Source: Prevotella melaninogenica
GTDB taxonomy: Bacteria > Bacteroidota > Bacteroidia > Bacteroidales > Bacteroidaceae
Direction: 5' to 3'
DNA length: 64,000 nucleotides
Assembly: GCF_018127925.1 (NCBI RefSeq)
Contig: NZ_CP072348.1
Coordinates: 1,586,001 to 1,650,000 of the forward strand
Part shown: positions 8,366 through 17,920 of the stretch, in pieces
How positions within the stretch are numbered: position 1 is the stretch's first letter
How the letters are laid out: the number at the start of each line of letters is the position of its first letter
Made by a program: the position numbers and the translations under genes
Notes under the pieces: model-generated
Told to the model about the DNA's origin: nothing
Databases searched by the model: none
The model's input: only the letters and a program-made list of their open reading frames with translations

Positions 8366-8782
8366 TTATTCTGATTCTGATTTGTTCTTAATGAACACAA
8401 GGCGTAATAAAACGAAGTTGATAGGTACTACTATCACCATCACAAGAATAGGCGACAGCCATTTGCTTACACCCATCCAAAGGAAGAGATGGAGCAGTCC
8501 TATCTCTAAAAGATAGTTGAGTAGGTGGCTACCAACGAAGCCAGCAACGTTGTTCTTTGACGGTTTTCCCTTAAAAGTAAAGTAGGTTGTAAGTCCATAG
8601 TTACAAAGAAGTCCTACTCCGTAACCAGCCGTATAAGCTATGGTTGTATTCGTAAAGAGTAGAAAGAGACAATAGATCGCATAATGGATAAGCGAACATA
8701 TAGTGCCTGTTATACCAAAACGGAAGAGTCGCCAGAAGTCTTTTCGCCAGCGTTGCCAAAGCTCTTTAATGCATATCGCCAT
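8366..8782 (-). CDS. GtrA-family membrane protein
   Basis: 138 residues with four predicted membrane helices and the family segments FGITGTICSLIHYAIY and LCNYGLTTYFTFKG. GtrA-like proteins are thought to help flip lipid-linked sugars made by GtrB-type transferases. The gene upstream on the same strand, 11 bp away, encodes exactly such a GT2 enzyme, so the pair probably modifies a surface glycan. It is the last gene of a three-gene minus-strand operon. Confidence 0.85.
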   Translation of the reverse strand: MAICIKELWQRWRKDFWRLFRFGITGTICSLIHYAIYCLFLLFTNTTIAYTAGYGVGLLCNYGLTTYFTFKGKPSKNNVAGFVGSHLLNYLLEIGLLHLFLWMGVSKWLSPILVMVIVVPINFVLLRLVFIKNKSESE

Positions 8783-8793
8783 GTGAGAAGGGA

Positions 8794-9738
8794 TTAATCG
8801 AGTATTTGACTGATGTTATAAAGTGGACGCTGCTTTACCTCTTCATATATTTTGGCAATATAAACTCCCACCGCACCGATAGAAATCATCAGCATAGCGC
8901 CCACGAGCCAGATACTAAGAATGAGTGAAGCCCAGCCCGCTACCTCTGTATGATTGACGAAAGCGTGGATGACGTAGATACCTATGCACAAGGTGACAAA
9001 TAAGAAGGCGATACCAAGATAGATGACATAGTAGATTGGTTTTACGGAGAATGATGTGATACCATCCAATGCCAAGCCAAGCATCTTGCGCAAAGTGTAT
9101 TTAGAAGTACCAGCTTTACGTTCGCTGATACGGTCGTCAACAGTTGTAGACTTGAGTCCAATAGAAGGGATGAGGCCACGCAGATAGAGGTTACGTTCCT
9201 TATATCCAGAGAGTATCTCTAAGGACTGACGGCTCATCAGACGGAAGTCGGCATGGTTAAAGATACTGTTCACGCCCATCTTCTCTTGTAGATGATAGAA
9301 CGCCTGTGCAGACATACGCTTCAAGATTGGGTCGGCTTTGCGCGAAACCTTCACCCCATAGACAATCTCATTGCCTTCCTCAAAGGCATCAACCATCTGC
9401 GGAATACATTTCTGATAGTCGTCTTGCAAGTCGGCATCGAGTGTGATAACAGCATCAGCCCAGTCTTTTGCCGTCATCATACCAGCCATGATAGCATTTT
9501 GATGCCCCACGTTATGAGCGAGGTTGATACCCTTTATACGTGGATGCTGGCTGTGGAGCTGTTGGATAATCTCCCATGTTCGGTCATGGCTTCCGTCATT
9601 GACAAACACAATCATCGAGTCATCGGAAATCCTTCCCTGACTGATGAGTTCGTCGAATAGTTCCATGAGCTGTGCTGCCGACTGTTCTAAAACCTCTTCC
9701 TCGTTGTAACATGGAGAGACTGTTGCAAGTTTTATCAT
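8794..9738 (-). CDS. GtrB/DPM1-like glycosyltransferase with C-terminal membrane helices
   Basis: 314 residues. The GT2 domain has VSPCYNEEEVL, VNDGSHDRTW and the metal motif DADLQDD near residue 100, as in dolichol-phosphate-mannose synthase and GtrB. Two membrane helices lie at about 230-300. Such enzymes make undecaprenyl-phosphate sugars on the cytoplasmic side. It sits between a polysaccharide deacetylase and GtrA in one operon. The sugar is not identifiable. Confidence 0.87.
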   Translation of the reverse strand: MIKLATVSPCYNEEEVLEQSAAQLMELFDELISQGRISDDSMIVFVNDGSHDRTWEIIQQLHSQHPRIKGINLAHNVGHQNAIMAGMMTAKDWADAVITLDADLQDDYQKCIPQMVDAFEEGNEIVYGVKVSRKADPILKRMSAQAFYHLQEKMGVNSIFNHADFRLMSRQSLEILSGYKERNLYLRGLIPSIGLKSTTVDDRISERKAGTSKYTLRKMLGLALDGITSFSVKPIYYVIYLGIAFLFVTLCIGIYVIHAFVNHTEVAGWASLILSIWLVGAMLMISIGAVGVYIAKIYEEVKQRPLYNISQILD

Positions 9739-9817
9739 ATCTTTTATTCTGCCTGTTGGGATGTTTATAGGGAGTGTTTCTTAGCCTGCTGTCTGCTATT
9801 CAGAGCGGGATTTCAAC

Positions 9818-10597
9818 TTATTTCTTCTGGCGGTTGACAAAGTCAACGTAGGTAATAAACTCCTGCTTGTCTGCCTTCATTGCTTTGATAAAGCGGTCGA
9901 GTCGCTGTTCCAATTCGTGTCCACTATGGTTCTTGATGATAAAAGGCATCTTGAACTCTGGATGTGACTTGAGATCATAGAACTCCCATGGGTGGAAATA
10001 GGTCACGAAATAGCCATCGTGGCGCAATACCTGTCGAACTAAACGAAGATAGAACCACTCTGGGAAGTTGTGCATGGAAAGCCAGAAGAGTGGAATGCGT
10101 AGGTGTGGACTAACGCTGGCAGGTATCTGCATGACCTTCCCTTGCATAAACCATGTGCGTGGAGTGGTGAGGTGCATGTATCGACCCGGTATAAAAGCAG
10201 GATTCAAAGAAGAGTTATAAAGGTAGCCAGCCTTCTCTATATCCTCATCCGATACAGGGAACATACGTGGCTGACGATAGCCCGCAACCTTCACACCTGT
10301 TACGCGTTCGATGATTTCTTTAGAACGGAAAACGTCCTCTGGCTTGGGTTGCCAGTGGTCAACACCATGACAAGCCACCTCGTGCCCTTCGTTCTTAATA
10401 CGCTCCATGACCTCTGGTGCCAGTTCTGCAAAGTTGCCAGTGCAGAAGAAGGTAGCGCAGACGTTATTCGCCTTCAGTATGTCGAGGATGTGATTAGTAC
10501 CCTCAATGGATACCTTCATACCCTCTTCAAGGGAGAAGTCTACCCCATGTTCACGTGGTACATCAAACTCTTCCGTATCGAAGCTCAGTAATATCAT
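9818..10597 (-). CDS. Polysaccharide deacetylase (NodB domain)
   Basis: 259 residues. The opening LLSFDTEEFD carries the catalytic and metal Asp residues, and HEVACHGVDHW gives the H-x3-H metal motif near 95; a later TYFHPWEF is also typical. This group removes acetyl groups from sugar polymers or lipid-linked sugars. It lacks a clear signal peptide, so it may act on cytoplasmic lipid-linked intermediates. It is the first gene of the operon with the GtrB-like and GtrA-like genes, which supports a joint role in glycan modification. Confidence 0.85.
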   Translation of the reverse strand: MILLSFDTEEFDVPREHGVDFSLEEGMKVSIEGTNHILDILKANNVCATFFCTGNFAELAPEVMERIKNEGHEVACHGVDHWQPKPEDVFRSKEIIERVTGVKVAGYRQPRMFPVSDEDIEKAGYLYNSSLNPAFIPGRYMHLTTPRTWFMQGKVMQIPASVSPHLRIPLFWLSMHNFPEWFYLRLVRQVLRHDGYFVTYFHPWEFYDLKSHPEFKMPFIIKNHSGHELEQRLDRFIKAMKADKQEFITYVDFVNRQKK

Positions 10598-10889
10598 TTC
10601 TCTTCTGTTTCTTTATTTGTCCAGTTTCCTTCATCAAAAGAAAGCTATTCTACAAACCCTTTTTCCTTTTGAGGATAGCCTTAACAACGGCTTTGACCAT
10701 GTCTTGTTTTATTGTTGTAAGCTTTCATTTGTGGAAAGTATTGCAAAGTTACAATAAAACTCTGATATTACTTGTATAATAAGGTGTTGATTTGGGGCTT
10801 ATTAACCATCAATAATAGGGTAGAAGAGGATTAATAAGGTTCTTCTGTTAGATGTATAGTTTGTAAATAGATACTATGTCTATCCGTCT

Positions 10890-11180
10890 TCTACCAACAA
10901 CTTATTCCTATATTATGGGAATTTGTAAACTATTTTTATGTTATTCAAAATCAATACATGCTCTTTGGACTTCTAAAAGACGCCTAATAGGCTTGCAAAA
11001 GGTGCCCTTTTGAGGTCTTACTAACGCCCTTTTGAAGTCCAATTAAGCACCTTTTATTGTACTACTTTATAACTAACTGATTTCGTGTTTGTTACAAACC
11101 TGATTTCTATACATGTATTTGTCATTATTTACAGATGTTTTATTAGAAATTATGTAATGTTTTTTCAAAACGTTATCTTG
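10890..11180. repeat. ~290-bp dispersed repeat with a 22-bp array, copy 1
   Basis: The stretch resembles 17110-17400 over its whole length. Its core (10970-11056) has AAAAG or CTTTT elements at 10975, 10997, 11008, 11030 and 11052. Within each orientation the period is 22 bp. GGACTTC and GAAGTCC near the ends can pair to form a long stem. No ORF is supported in 10598-11758. Confidence 0.8.
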
Positions 11181-11204
11181 AATCTTTGGAGTATTGATTG
11201 GTGG

Positions 11205-11405
11205 GTGTTGGGTGTTTAATGTTAGGTGTTGATGATGTGAATTTTGGGTTGTAGGGTGTTGGATGATGGGTGTTAGGTGTTTAATGTTGGGTGTTGATGA
11301 TGTGAATTTTGGGTTGTAGGGTGTTGGATGATGGGTGTTAGGTGTTTAATGTTGGGTGTTGATGATGTGAATTTTGGGTTGTTGGGCGTTTAATGTTAGG
11401 TGTTT
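11205..11405. repeat. 65-bp G/T-rich tandem repeat
   Basis: AATGTTGGGTGTTGATGATG starts units at 11218, 11283 and 11348, exactly 65 bp apart, and a shortened unit begins at 11392. One strand is almost free of C. Confidence 0.9.
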
Positions 11406-11758
11406 ATGAAATGATAAGGTGGTTGATAAAGATAATCTACAATATGAGTTGGCATTTTATATGCTTTTTATTGTTTTTAAGTGAATGGAGGGTTGATTTT
11501 TAGATGCTTTTTACTTGTAAGATATAAAAATATATTTTTTCTCCTCAAAAGATTTTGTTTTCTCAATAATATTTCGCACTTTTGTCCTCAGAATACACTA
11601 ACGTAAACAAAAGATAATCTAAAAAACGGAAAGTCGAGAAAGCAACGAGGGGAAATGTAGACCTATGTTATGTCAAATTCCTTATGTTTTCATCTGTGCT
11701 ATAGGATGATTCTATGCTTTTCAGATCGTACCGCTTCAGATAGAATCTTAATAAAATC

Positions 11759-12763
11759 ATGTCACAAAAGAAGAACAACAAGAGATTGCTTGCAGTGCTT
11801 ACAATGGCATTGTTTTCCATAGTATCATTTGCACAGGGAGTCAAGTTGGCTGATGGTGTTGAGCCATTGCCAGCAGATGCAGAAACTCTGGGCTCAGAAT
11901 ATACACTTGTCTTCCATGATGAGTTTAATGAACCGGATGGCACCTTGCCTAATACAAAGGTGTGGAGATACTGTACGCGCCGTCCCAAAGTGACATGGGC
12001 ACGCTTCTTGAGCAACTCTCCTGAGGTCGTTTTTATGAAGGATGGTAATCTCGTTCTGCGTGCCATTCCTAATTCTGATAGGTCAAAAGATGATGTTGAA
12101 ATGCTTTCAGGCGGTATCGAAACCAGTCAGAGTTTCACCTTTCGCTTTGGTCGTGTAGAGTGTCGGGCTATGATTAATCCTTTTGTAGGTAATTTCCCTG
12201 CTATCTGGATGATGCCAAAGTCAAAGTTTGGATGGCCGAAAGGCGGTGAGATTGATATCTTTGAGCAGATTGATAATGAGCAGCGTTGTTATGCAACTGT
12301 ACACTCTGCGTGGACACAAAGTCATGGAAATGAGCCACACTCTGGCAATCTTTTGATGTCGATGAATCGTTATCATATCTATGCAGTAGAGTGGGAAGAG
12401 GACGTGCTGACCTTCTTTGCTGATGGTAAGCGCGTGTTCCAATATAAGAAACAGAATGATAGTCAGGAGCAATGGCCGTTTGATAAGTCTAATTTCTACC
12501 TGATTCTCAATCAGTCAGTGGGCAATGGTTCATGGGCGAAAAAGGCAGATGTCAACCATACCTACGAGATGCGCGTCGATTGGATACGTGTCTATCAAAA
12601 GGAGAAGCATATCCCTACGAGTATCAGTGTCCCAATGACAAAGATACAGGAAAGTACTGAAAGCGATGATATTTATTCGTTGCAGGGTGCTAAGATGGGG
12701 ACTCATGAGAGCGAATTGCCAAAGGGAATCTATGTTCTTAATGGTAAGAAGTTTGTTAAATAA
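11759..12763 (+). CDS. GH16 beta-glucanase, secreted, with T9SS-like C-terminus
   Basis: 334 residues. After a signal peptide (ends SFAQG) comes a GH16 domain with YTLVFHDEFNEPDG and the catalytic GGEIDIFEQ (E-x-D-x-x-E). The family hydrolyses beta-1,3 or beta-1,3-1,4 glucans, or galactans, by a retaining mechanism. The tail IYSLQGAKMG..LPKGIYVLNGKKFVK looks like the short sorting tails of type IX secretion cargo in Prevotella. A TTTG (11554-11557) and a near-consensus CACTTTTG (11577-11584) 19 bp apart could be its promoter. It probably degrades dietary or host-surface glucans. Confidence 0.87.
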   Translation: MSQKKNNKRLLAVLTMALFSIVSFAQGVKLADGVEPLPADAETLGSEYTLVFHDEFNEPDGTLPNTKVWRYCTRRPKVTWARFLSNSPEVVFMKDGNLVLRAIPNSDRSKDDVEMLSGGIETSQSFTFRFGRVECRAMINPFVGNFPAIWMMPKSKFGWPKGGEIDIFEQIDNEQRCYATVHSAWTQSHGNEPHSGNLLMSMNRYHIYAVEWEEDVLTFFADGKRVFQYKKQNDSQEQWPFDKSNFYLILNQSVGNGSWAKKADVNHTYEMRVDWIRVYQKEKHIPTSISVPMTKIQESTESDDIYSLQGAKMGTHESELPKGIYVLNGKKFVK

Positions 12764-12832
12764 GCTTTACCGCTACGGTGGAAAAGCTAAGTAATACAGA
12801 AACGATTTACTAACATAAACAAGAAATAATCT

Positions 12833-14731
12833 ATGGAAGAACAAATCGAAGTGAAAGAACTCGACAGTGTTGTAGTGCACTTTTCTGGTGACTCAGGTGA
12901 TGGTATGCAGCTTGCGGGTAACATTTTCACCACTGTCTCGGCTACAGTCGGCAATGGTGTGTCTACTTTCCCAGACTATCCAGCTGATATCCGTGCCCCG
13001 CAAGGCTCCTTGACAGGTGTGAGTGGATTCCAGGTTCATATCGGTTCGGGCAAGGTTTATACGCCTGGTGACCTCTGTGACGTTCTTGTAGCAATGAATG
13101 CTGCTGCGTTGAAGATGCAGTATAAGCATTGTAAGCCTAACAGTACAATCATTATTGATACTGATTCATTCGGACAGCGTGACCTTCAGAAGGCTGAATT
13201 CCGTAGTGATGACTATTTAGGCGAGATGGGTATCGACCCTGATCGGGTAGTGGCTTGTCCGATAACAAAGATGGTGAAGGACTGTTTGGCTGATACTGGC
13301 ATGGATAATAAGTCTATGCTAAAGTGCCGTAATATGTTTGCCTTGGGTCTTGTCTGCTGGCTTTTCAGTCGTGACTTAGAGTTGGTAAACAACTATCTTG
13401 AGACAAAGTTTAAGAAGAAACCAGCCATTGCAGAGGCGAATATAAAGGTAGTACGTGCAGGATATGACTATGGTCATAACGTACATGCTTCTGTTCCTAA
13501 TACCTATCGTATTGAGTCAACAGTGAAACAGCCTGGCCGTTATATGGATATTACGGGTAACAAGGCTACTGCATACGGTCTGATGGCAGCGGCTGAGCGT
13601 GCTGGCTTGCGTCTTTTCTTAGGTTCTTATCCTATCACTCCAGCAACAGATATCTTACATGAGTTGTCAAAGCATAAGTCAATGGGTGTGACAACGGTAC
13701 AGTGTGAGGACGAGATTGCTGGTTGTGCATCGGCTATTGGTGCTGCTTTCGCTGGTGCCTTGGCTGCTACTTCAACCTCTGGTCCTGGTATCTGTTTGAA
13801 GAGTGAGGCAATGAACCTTGCGCTTATTGATGAACTTCCATTGGTGATTATCGACGTACAGCGTGGTGGTCCGTCAACGGGTATGCCTACGAAGAGTGAG
13901 CAGACCGACCTCTTGCAGGTGCTTTATGGTCGTAATGGTGAGAGTCCAATGCCTGTCATTGCAGCGACAAGTCCTACAGACTGCTTCGATGCAGCCTATA
14001 ATGCTTGTAAGATAGCATTGGAACATATGACGCCAGTAGTGCTCCTTACCGATGCATTCATTGCTAATGGTTCTTCTGCTTGGAAGCTTCCAAACATCGA
14101 AGATTTGCCTGAAATCCATCCACATTACGTCACAGAAGACCAGAAGTATAAGTACACTCCATACAAACGTGACCCTAAGACATTAGCACGTTACTGGGCT
14201 ATCCCTGGCACGGAGGGCTATACACACATCCTTGGTGGTTTGGAGAAAGATGGTGAGACAGGTGCTATCTCAACCGATCCAGAGAACCATGACAAGATGG
14301 ACCACCTTCGTTGGAACAAGGTGGCACGTATTCCTGTACCTGATTTGGTTGTTCAAGGCGACGAGGAAGATGCCGACTTGCTTATTGTTGGCTTCGGTAG
14401 TACTTACGGTCATCTCTATTCTGCAATGAAGGAATTGCGTAGAAAGGGAAATAAGGTTGCTTTGGCACAGTTCAAGTATGTGAACCCATTGCCAAAGAAC
14501 ACTGCAGAAGTGCTTAGTCGTTACATGAAAGTCGTTGTTGCAGAACAAAATCTTGGTCAGCTTGCAGCCCTCTTGCGTATTCGTATCAACCACTTCGCTC
14601 CTTATCAGTATAACCAAGTTAAGGGACAACCATTCGTTGTCACGGAGTTGGTTACTACTTTTGAGAAACTTCTCAAGGCTCCACTACCAAAGGAGGAAAC
14701 CGGTACTTTCTATACGAAGATACTTGAGTAG
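12833..14731 (+). CDS. korA: 2-oxoacid:ferredoxin oxidoreductase, fused gamma-alpha subunit
   Basis: 632 residues. The N-terminal gamma domain has VHFSGDSGDGMQLAGN. The alpha domain begins near 240 with GLMAAAERAGLRLFLGSYPITP and continues with CEDEIAGCASAIGAAFAGA and TSTSGPGICLKSEA. With the beta subunit it oxidises a 2-oxoacid, most likely 2-oxoglutarate, to the acyl-CoA with reduced ferredoxin as product; the reverse reaction is possible in an anaerobe. The partner gene follows after an unusual 430-bp repeat spacer. Confidence 0.93.
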   Translation: MEEQIEVKELDSVVVHFSGDSGDGMQLAGNIFTTVSATVGNGVSTFPDYPADIRAPQGSLTGVSGFQVHIGSGKVYTPGDLCDVLVAMNAAALKMQYKHCKPNSTIIIDTDSFGQRDLQKAEFRSDDYLGEMGIDPDRVVACPITKMVKDCLADTGMDNKSMLKCRNMFALGLVCWLFSRDLELVNNYLETKFKKKPAIAEANIKVVRAGYDYGHNVHASVPNTYRIESTVKQPGRYMDITGNKATAYGLMAAAERAGLRLFLGSYPITPATDILHELSKHKSMGVTTVQCEDEIAGCASAIGAAFAGALAATSTSGPGICLKSEAMNLALIDELPLVIIDVQRGGPSTGMPTKSEQTDLLQVLYGRNGESPMPVIAATSPTDCFDAAYNACKIALEHMTPVVLLTDAFIANGSSAWKLPNIEDLPEIHPHYVTEDQKYKYTPYKRDPKTLARYWAIPGTEGYTHILGGLEKDGETGAISTDPENHDKMDHLRWNKVARIPVPDLVVQGDEEDADLLIVGFGSTYGHLYSAMKELRRKGNKVALAQFKYVNPLPKNTAEVLSRYMKVVVAEQNLGQLAALLRIRINHFAPYQYNQVKGQPFVVTELVTTFEKLLKAPLPKEETGTFYTKILE

Positions 14732-14734
14732 AAT

Positions 14735-15140
14735 AGTTGACGAGTTTACAAGTAGACGAGTTTACAAGTTGCTTGCGACGTTGGGAAGTTTACAAGTAGA
14801 TGAGTTAATGAGTTGACAAGATGCTTGTTAATAGCCCCAAGCGAATAGAAGTAATCATAATTAAGGATTTAATGAGTTGACAAGTTGACGAGTTTACGAG
14901 TTTACAAGTTGCTTGTTAATAACCCTAAGCGAATAGAAGTAATCATAATTAAGGATTTAATGAGTTGACAAGTTGACGAGTTAACGAGTTTACAAGTTGC
15001 TTGTTAATAACCCTAAGCGAATAGAAGTAATCATAATTAAGGATTTAATGAGTTGACAAGTTGACGAGTTAACGAGTTGACAAGTTGCTTGTTAAGAGCT
15101 AATCGAATAGAAGTAATCATAATTATGAATTATGAATTTT
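14735..15140. repeat. 88-bp tandem repeat between korA and korB
   Basis: GCGAATAGAAGTAATCATAA recurs at 14841, 14929 and 15017, exactly 88 bp apart, with a degenerate fourth near 15103. Units are filled with GTTGACGAGTT/TACAAGTTGC words. A related short-word repeat lies at 37768-37990. No ORF is supported. Confidence 0.9.
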
Positions 15141-15164
15141 GAATTATGAATTAAATTAAAAGTC

Positions 15165-16175
15165 ATGAATCAATATACAGCACAAGATTTTAAGAAGGGA
15201 CAACCACGTTGGTGTCCTGGCTGTGGCGACCATTTCTTCCTTGCCAGTTTGCAGAAAGCAATGGCAGAGTTAGGTGTTCCACCTTACGAAACAGCCGTTA
15301 TCAGTGGTATCGGATGTTCAAGCCGATTACCATATTATGCTAATACATACGCTATGCAGACCATTCATGGTCGTGCAGCAGCGATTTCTACTGGTGCAAA
15401 GGTGACCAACCCAAACCTTACCATTTGGCAGGTTTCGGGCGATGGTGACGCACTTGCCATCGGTGGTAACCACTTTATCCATGCGATGCGTCGTAATGTG
15501 GACCTGAATATGATTCTTTTGAACAACCGTATCTACGGTCTTACGAAGGGACAGTATTCACCAACCAGTCCACGTGGCTTTGTTTCTAAGTCAAGTCCTT
15601 ATGGTACTACGGAAGACCCATTCCGCCCAGCAGAACTCTGTTTCGGTGCTCGTGGTAACTTCTTTGCACGTAGTGTTGCCAGCGACAATACCGCGACAAT
15701 TGAAATCCTTAAGGCTGCTTATCAGCATAAGGGTGCTGCCGTTTGTGAGATTTTACAGAACTGTGTCATCTTCAACGACGGCTGTCACAACTCTGTCTAT
15801 ACCTCACAAGGTCGTAAGGAGAATGCTATCTATGTCAAGCATGGCGAACCATTGATCTTCGGTCCCAACCAGGAGTTTGGACTTGTACAAGAAGGTTTCG
15901 GCTTGAAGGTGGTTAAGATTGGTGAGAATGGTATTACTCGCGATGATATCCTCGTACATGATGCTCATTGTCAGGACAATACTTTACAGCTAAAACTCGC
16001 CATGATGAGCAACGAAGACGGCTTCCCTGTAGCCCTCGGAGTTATCCGTGACGTTGAAGCACCTACCTATGACGCTGCTGTCAATCAGCAGATAGAAGAG
16101 GTGAAGGCACAGAAGCATTACCACACCTTTATGGAGATGCTTGAAACCAACGATATTTGGGAGGTTAAGGAATAA
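15165..16175 (+). CDS. korB: 2-oxoacid:ferredoxin oxidoreductase beta subunit
   Basis: 336 residues. CPGCGDHFFL near the start and GIGCSSRLPYY carry iron-sulfur and thiamine-pyrophosphate contacts. GDGDALAIGGNHFIHAMRRN, followed by LNNRIYGLTKGQ, is the TPP-binding motif. It completes the KorAB enzyme with the upstream gene. The repeat spacer means the two subunits may not be made from one simple transcript. Confidence 0.93.
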   Translation: MNQYTAQDFKKGQPRWCPGCGDHFFLASLQKAMAELGVPPYETAVISGIGCSSRLPYYANTYAMQTIHGRAAAISTGAKVTNPNLTIWQVSGDGDALAIGGNHFIHAMRRNVDLNMILLNNRIYGLTKGQYSPTSPRGFVSKSSPYGTTEDPFRPAELCFGARGNFFARSVASDNTATIEILKAAYQHKGAAVCEILQNCVIFNDGCHNSVYTSQGRKENAIYVKHGEPLIFGPNQEFGLVQEGFGLKVVKIGENGITRDDILVHDAHCQDNTLQLKLAMMSNEDGFPVALGVIRDVEAPTYDAAVNQQIEEVKAQKHYHTFMEMLETNDIWEVKE

Positions 16176-16194
16176 GAATTTAAGACAAAATATA

Positions 16195-16226
16195 TTTGCT
16201 TAGAAAGAGGAAAAGATGTATCTTTG
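16195..16226 (+). promoter_or_regulatory. Promoter of the LytTR gene
   Basis: TTTG at 16195-16198 and TATCTTTG at 16219-16226 are 20 bp apart, a full Bacteroidetes -33/-7 match, 26 bp before the ATG. Confidence 0.65.
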
Positions 16227-16251
16227 TGGACAACCAACCATTTAAGACATC

Positions 16252-17085
16252 ATGAGTAGACTAACCTCATTTCTACATAGCAGGTGTACGATGCAGACAA
16301 ATGCCACTTCCTGGCGCACGAGTGTTGCGCTGGGAGTTGGCATTTTCTTGTTTCTTTACCTCCTACAGCCGTTTGGGATTAGCCAGTATCGGGGTAGTAT
16401 CTTTCTGATGTGTCTTGGTTTTTGTGTCATGACTATCTTCGTTCAATGGCTTTGTGCTTTCCTTTTCTTCAAAAGGCCATTACGAAAAAATGTCCCAATC
16501 ACCAATGGTTATATAATTCTTTATAGTATTGCTATTGAGTTGGCAATGGCAATCTCTATGACACTCTATGCTGCTTTCTTCTTCCAGATGTCATTAACAT
16601 GGCGGCTATTCAGTATATTCTTTTATTGGACTTTCCTTGTTTGGGTAATTGTTACAGCTATTTTTACGTTGGTAAACTATAACCGTATGTTGAATAGTAG
16701 ACTGGAAGAAATGATAAAGAAGACTACGGAAGAACAGGAGGATATCCTTATCACGCTGCATGATCAGAACCTGCGTGGAACCGACCTCACGTTGCCTATC
16801 AACAATCTACTCTATATCGAAGCTCGAAAAAACAATGTCTGCGTATGTTATCTAAAAGAAGGTAAGATACAAAAAACCGAACTCCGTTCGACGTTGACAG
16901 CCTTAAAAGACGACCTTCCTTACGATAATATCTTTCAGTGTCATCGTTCCTTCCTTGTGAATATCAATAACATCTCTTCTGCAAAGGGCAATTCCAACGG
17001 CTATCAGCTGCGCCTTTCAGGTTGTGAAGACATCATCCCAGTCTCTCGCACCTTTGTTCCTGGCCTCCGCCACTTCGTTGGTTAA
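16252..17085 (+). CDS. Membrane LytTR-family transcription regulator
   Basis: 277 residues. Four predicted membrane helices span about 25-145, followed by a coiled linker. The LytTR DNA-binding domain at about 175-275 has NNLLYIEARKNNVCVCYL and FQCHRSFLVNINNI. Members bind DNA through this beta-rich domain; here the sensor is membrane-embedded rather than a response-regulator receiver. No histidine kinase is adjacent. Targets are unknown. Confidence 0.85.
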   Translation: MSRLTSFLHSRCTMQTNATSWRTSVALGVGIFLFLYLLQPFGISQYRGSIFLMCLGFCVMTIFVQWLCAFLFFKRPLRKNVPITNGYIILYSIAIELAMAISMTLYAAFFFQMSLTWRLFSIFFYWTFLVWVIVTAIFTLVNYNRMLNSRLEEMIKKTTEEQEDILITLHDQNLRGTDLTLPINNLLYIEARKNNVCVCYLKEGKIQKTELRSTLTALKDDLPYDNIFQCHRSFLVNINNISSAKGNSNGYQLRLSGCEDIIPVSRTFVPGLRHFVG

Positions 17086-17109
17086 TATCTATCTATTAGC
17101 AAGTTTTTC

Positions 17110-17400
17110 TATTTTTTACAAACAACTTATTCTCTTATCAATAGGTGTTTGTAAACTATTTTCACACGACTCAAAATCAATTCATGCTCTTTTGGCTTCT
17201 AAAAGACGCCTAATAGACTTGCAATAGGTGCCCTTTTGAGGTCTTACTAACGCCCTTTTGAAGTCCAATTAAGCACCTTTTCTCCTACTACTTTGTAACC
17301 AATTGATTTCCTGTTGGTTATAAACCTGCTTTTTATCCGTGTTATTGTCCTTATTTATAGCTGTTTTACTTGAATTTATGTAATGATTTTTCAATGCACA
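17110..17400. repeat. ~290-bp dispersed repeat with a 22-bp array, copy 2
   Basis: It matches 10890-11180. Core elements are AAAAGACGCC at 17201, a degenerate one at 17223, CCCTTTTGAG at about 17231 and CGCCCTTTTG at 17251. Within each orientation the spacing is about 22 bp. The 17437-17510 segment is like the left end of the 328-bp element at 30273. The rest of 17086-17846 shows nothing recognisable. Confidence 0.8.
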
Positions 17401-17846
17401 ATCTGTGTTTTTTGAAGTATTAAGATGAAAGTTTTTTTCTGAAATAAGGAGTGATAAACTAAAGCTATTACATAAAAAAGGACACTGAGGAAAGGACTAA
17501 GACGGTGCAAGAGAAAGTTTTGTAGCGTAGTTAGTAATAGAAACACCCAGCTACTATTAAAAAAATACTGGTAATCTTCCCATAAAAACATACTGTTTGC
17601 TATTATATTCTTACCTTTGTAAGGTGATATTCTGAAATCGAATGTAATGATAAATCTAAACTAAAAAATACTTCAAAGAAATTAGAAATATGGGAAAGAT
17701 ACGTTATTTTCGCTTGTTGTAGGTGTTACGATACGGCATGAAGTGTTTTCTATAAGTCAAGGTGGCAACTATCTCTTTTAGATAACGAAACAGCTATTTA
17801 AAAGAGGTTTTTAGTCATATCTTTTAAATATTTTTCTAAGTTTCTC

Positions 17847-17878
17847 AAAAAAAAGTTCCTAAATCCGTGCAGTCTTTT
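17847..17878 (+). promoter_or_regulatory. Shared motif upstream of the sigma-barrel gene
   Basis: An A-run, then GTTCCTAAATCC and GTGCAGTCTTTT. Nearly the same string lies at 19647-19675 before the radical SAM gene. It may be the target promoter of the encoded ECF sigma factor; the exact -35/-10 boxes cannot be set by eye. Confidence 0.5.
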
Positions 17879-17920
17879 AAGCAAAACATGCTCCTTTTAA
17901 TAAAAAGGTATGGTATATCT

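Noticed and set aside
17867-17920. GTG start of the sigma-barrel gene
   Set aside because: It falls inside the promoter-like motif that is repeated before the next operon; ATG 17921 fits the sigma-family start.
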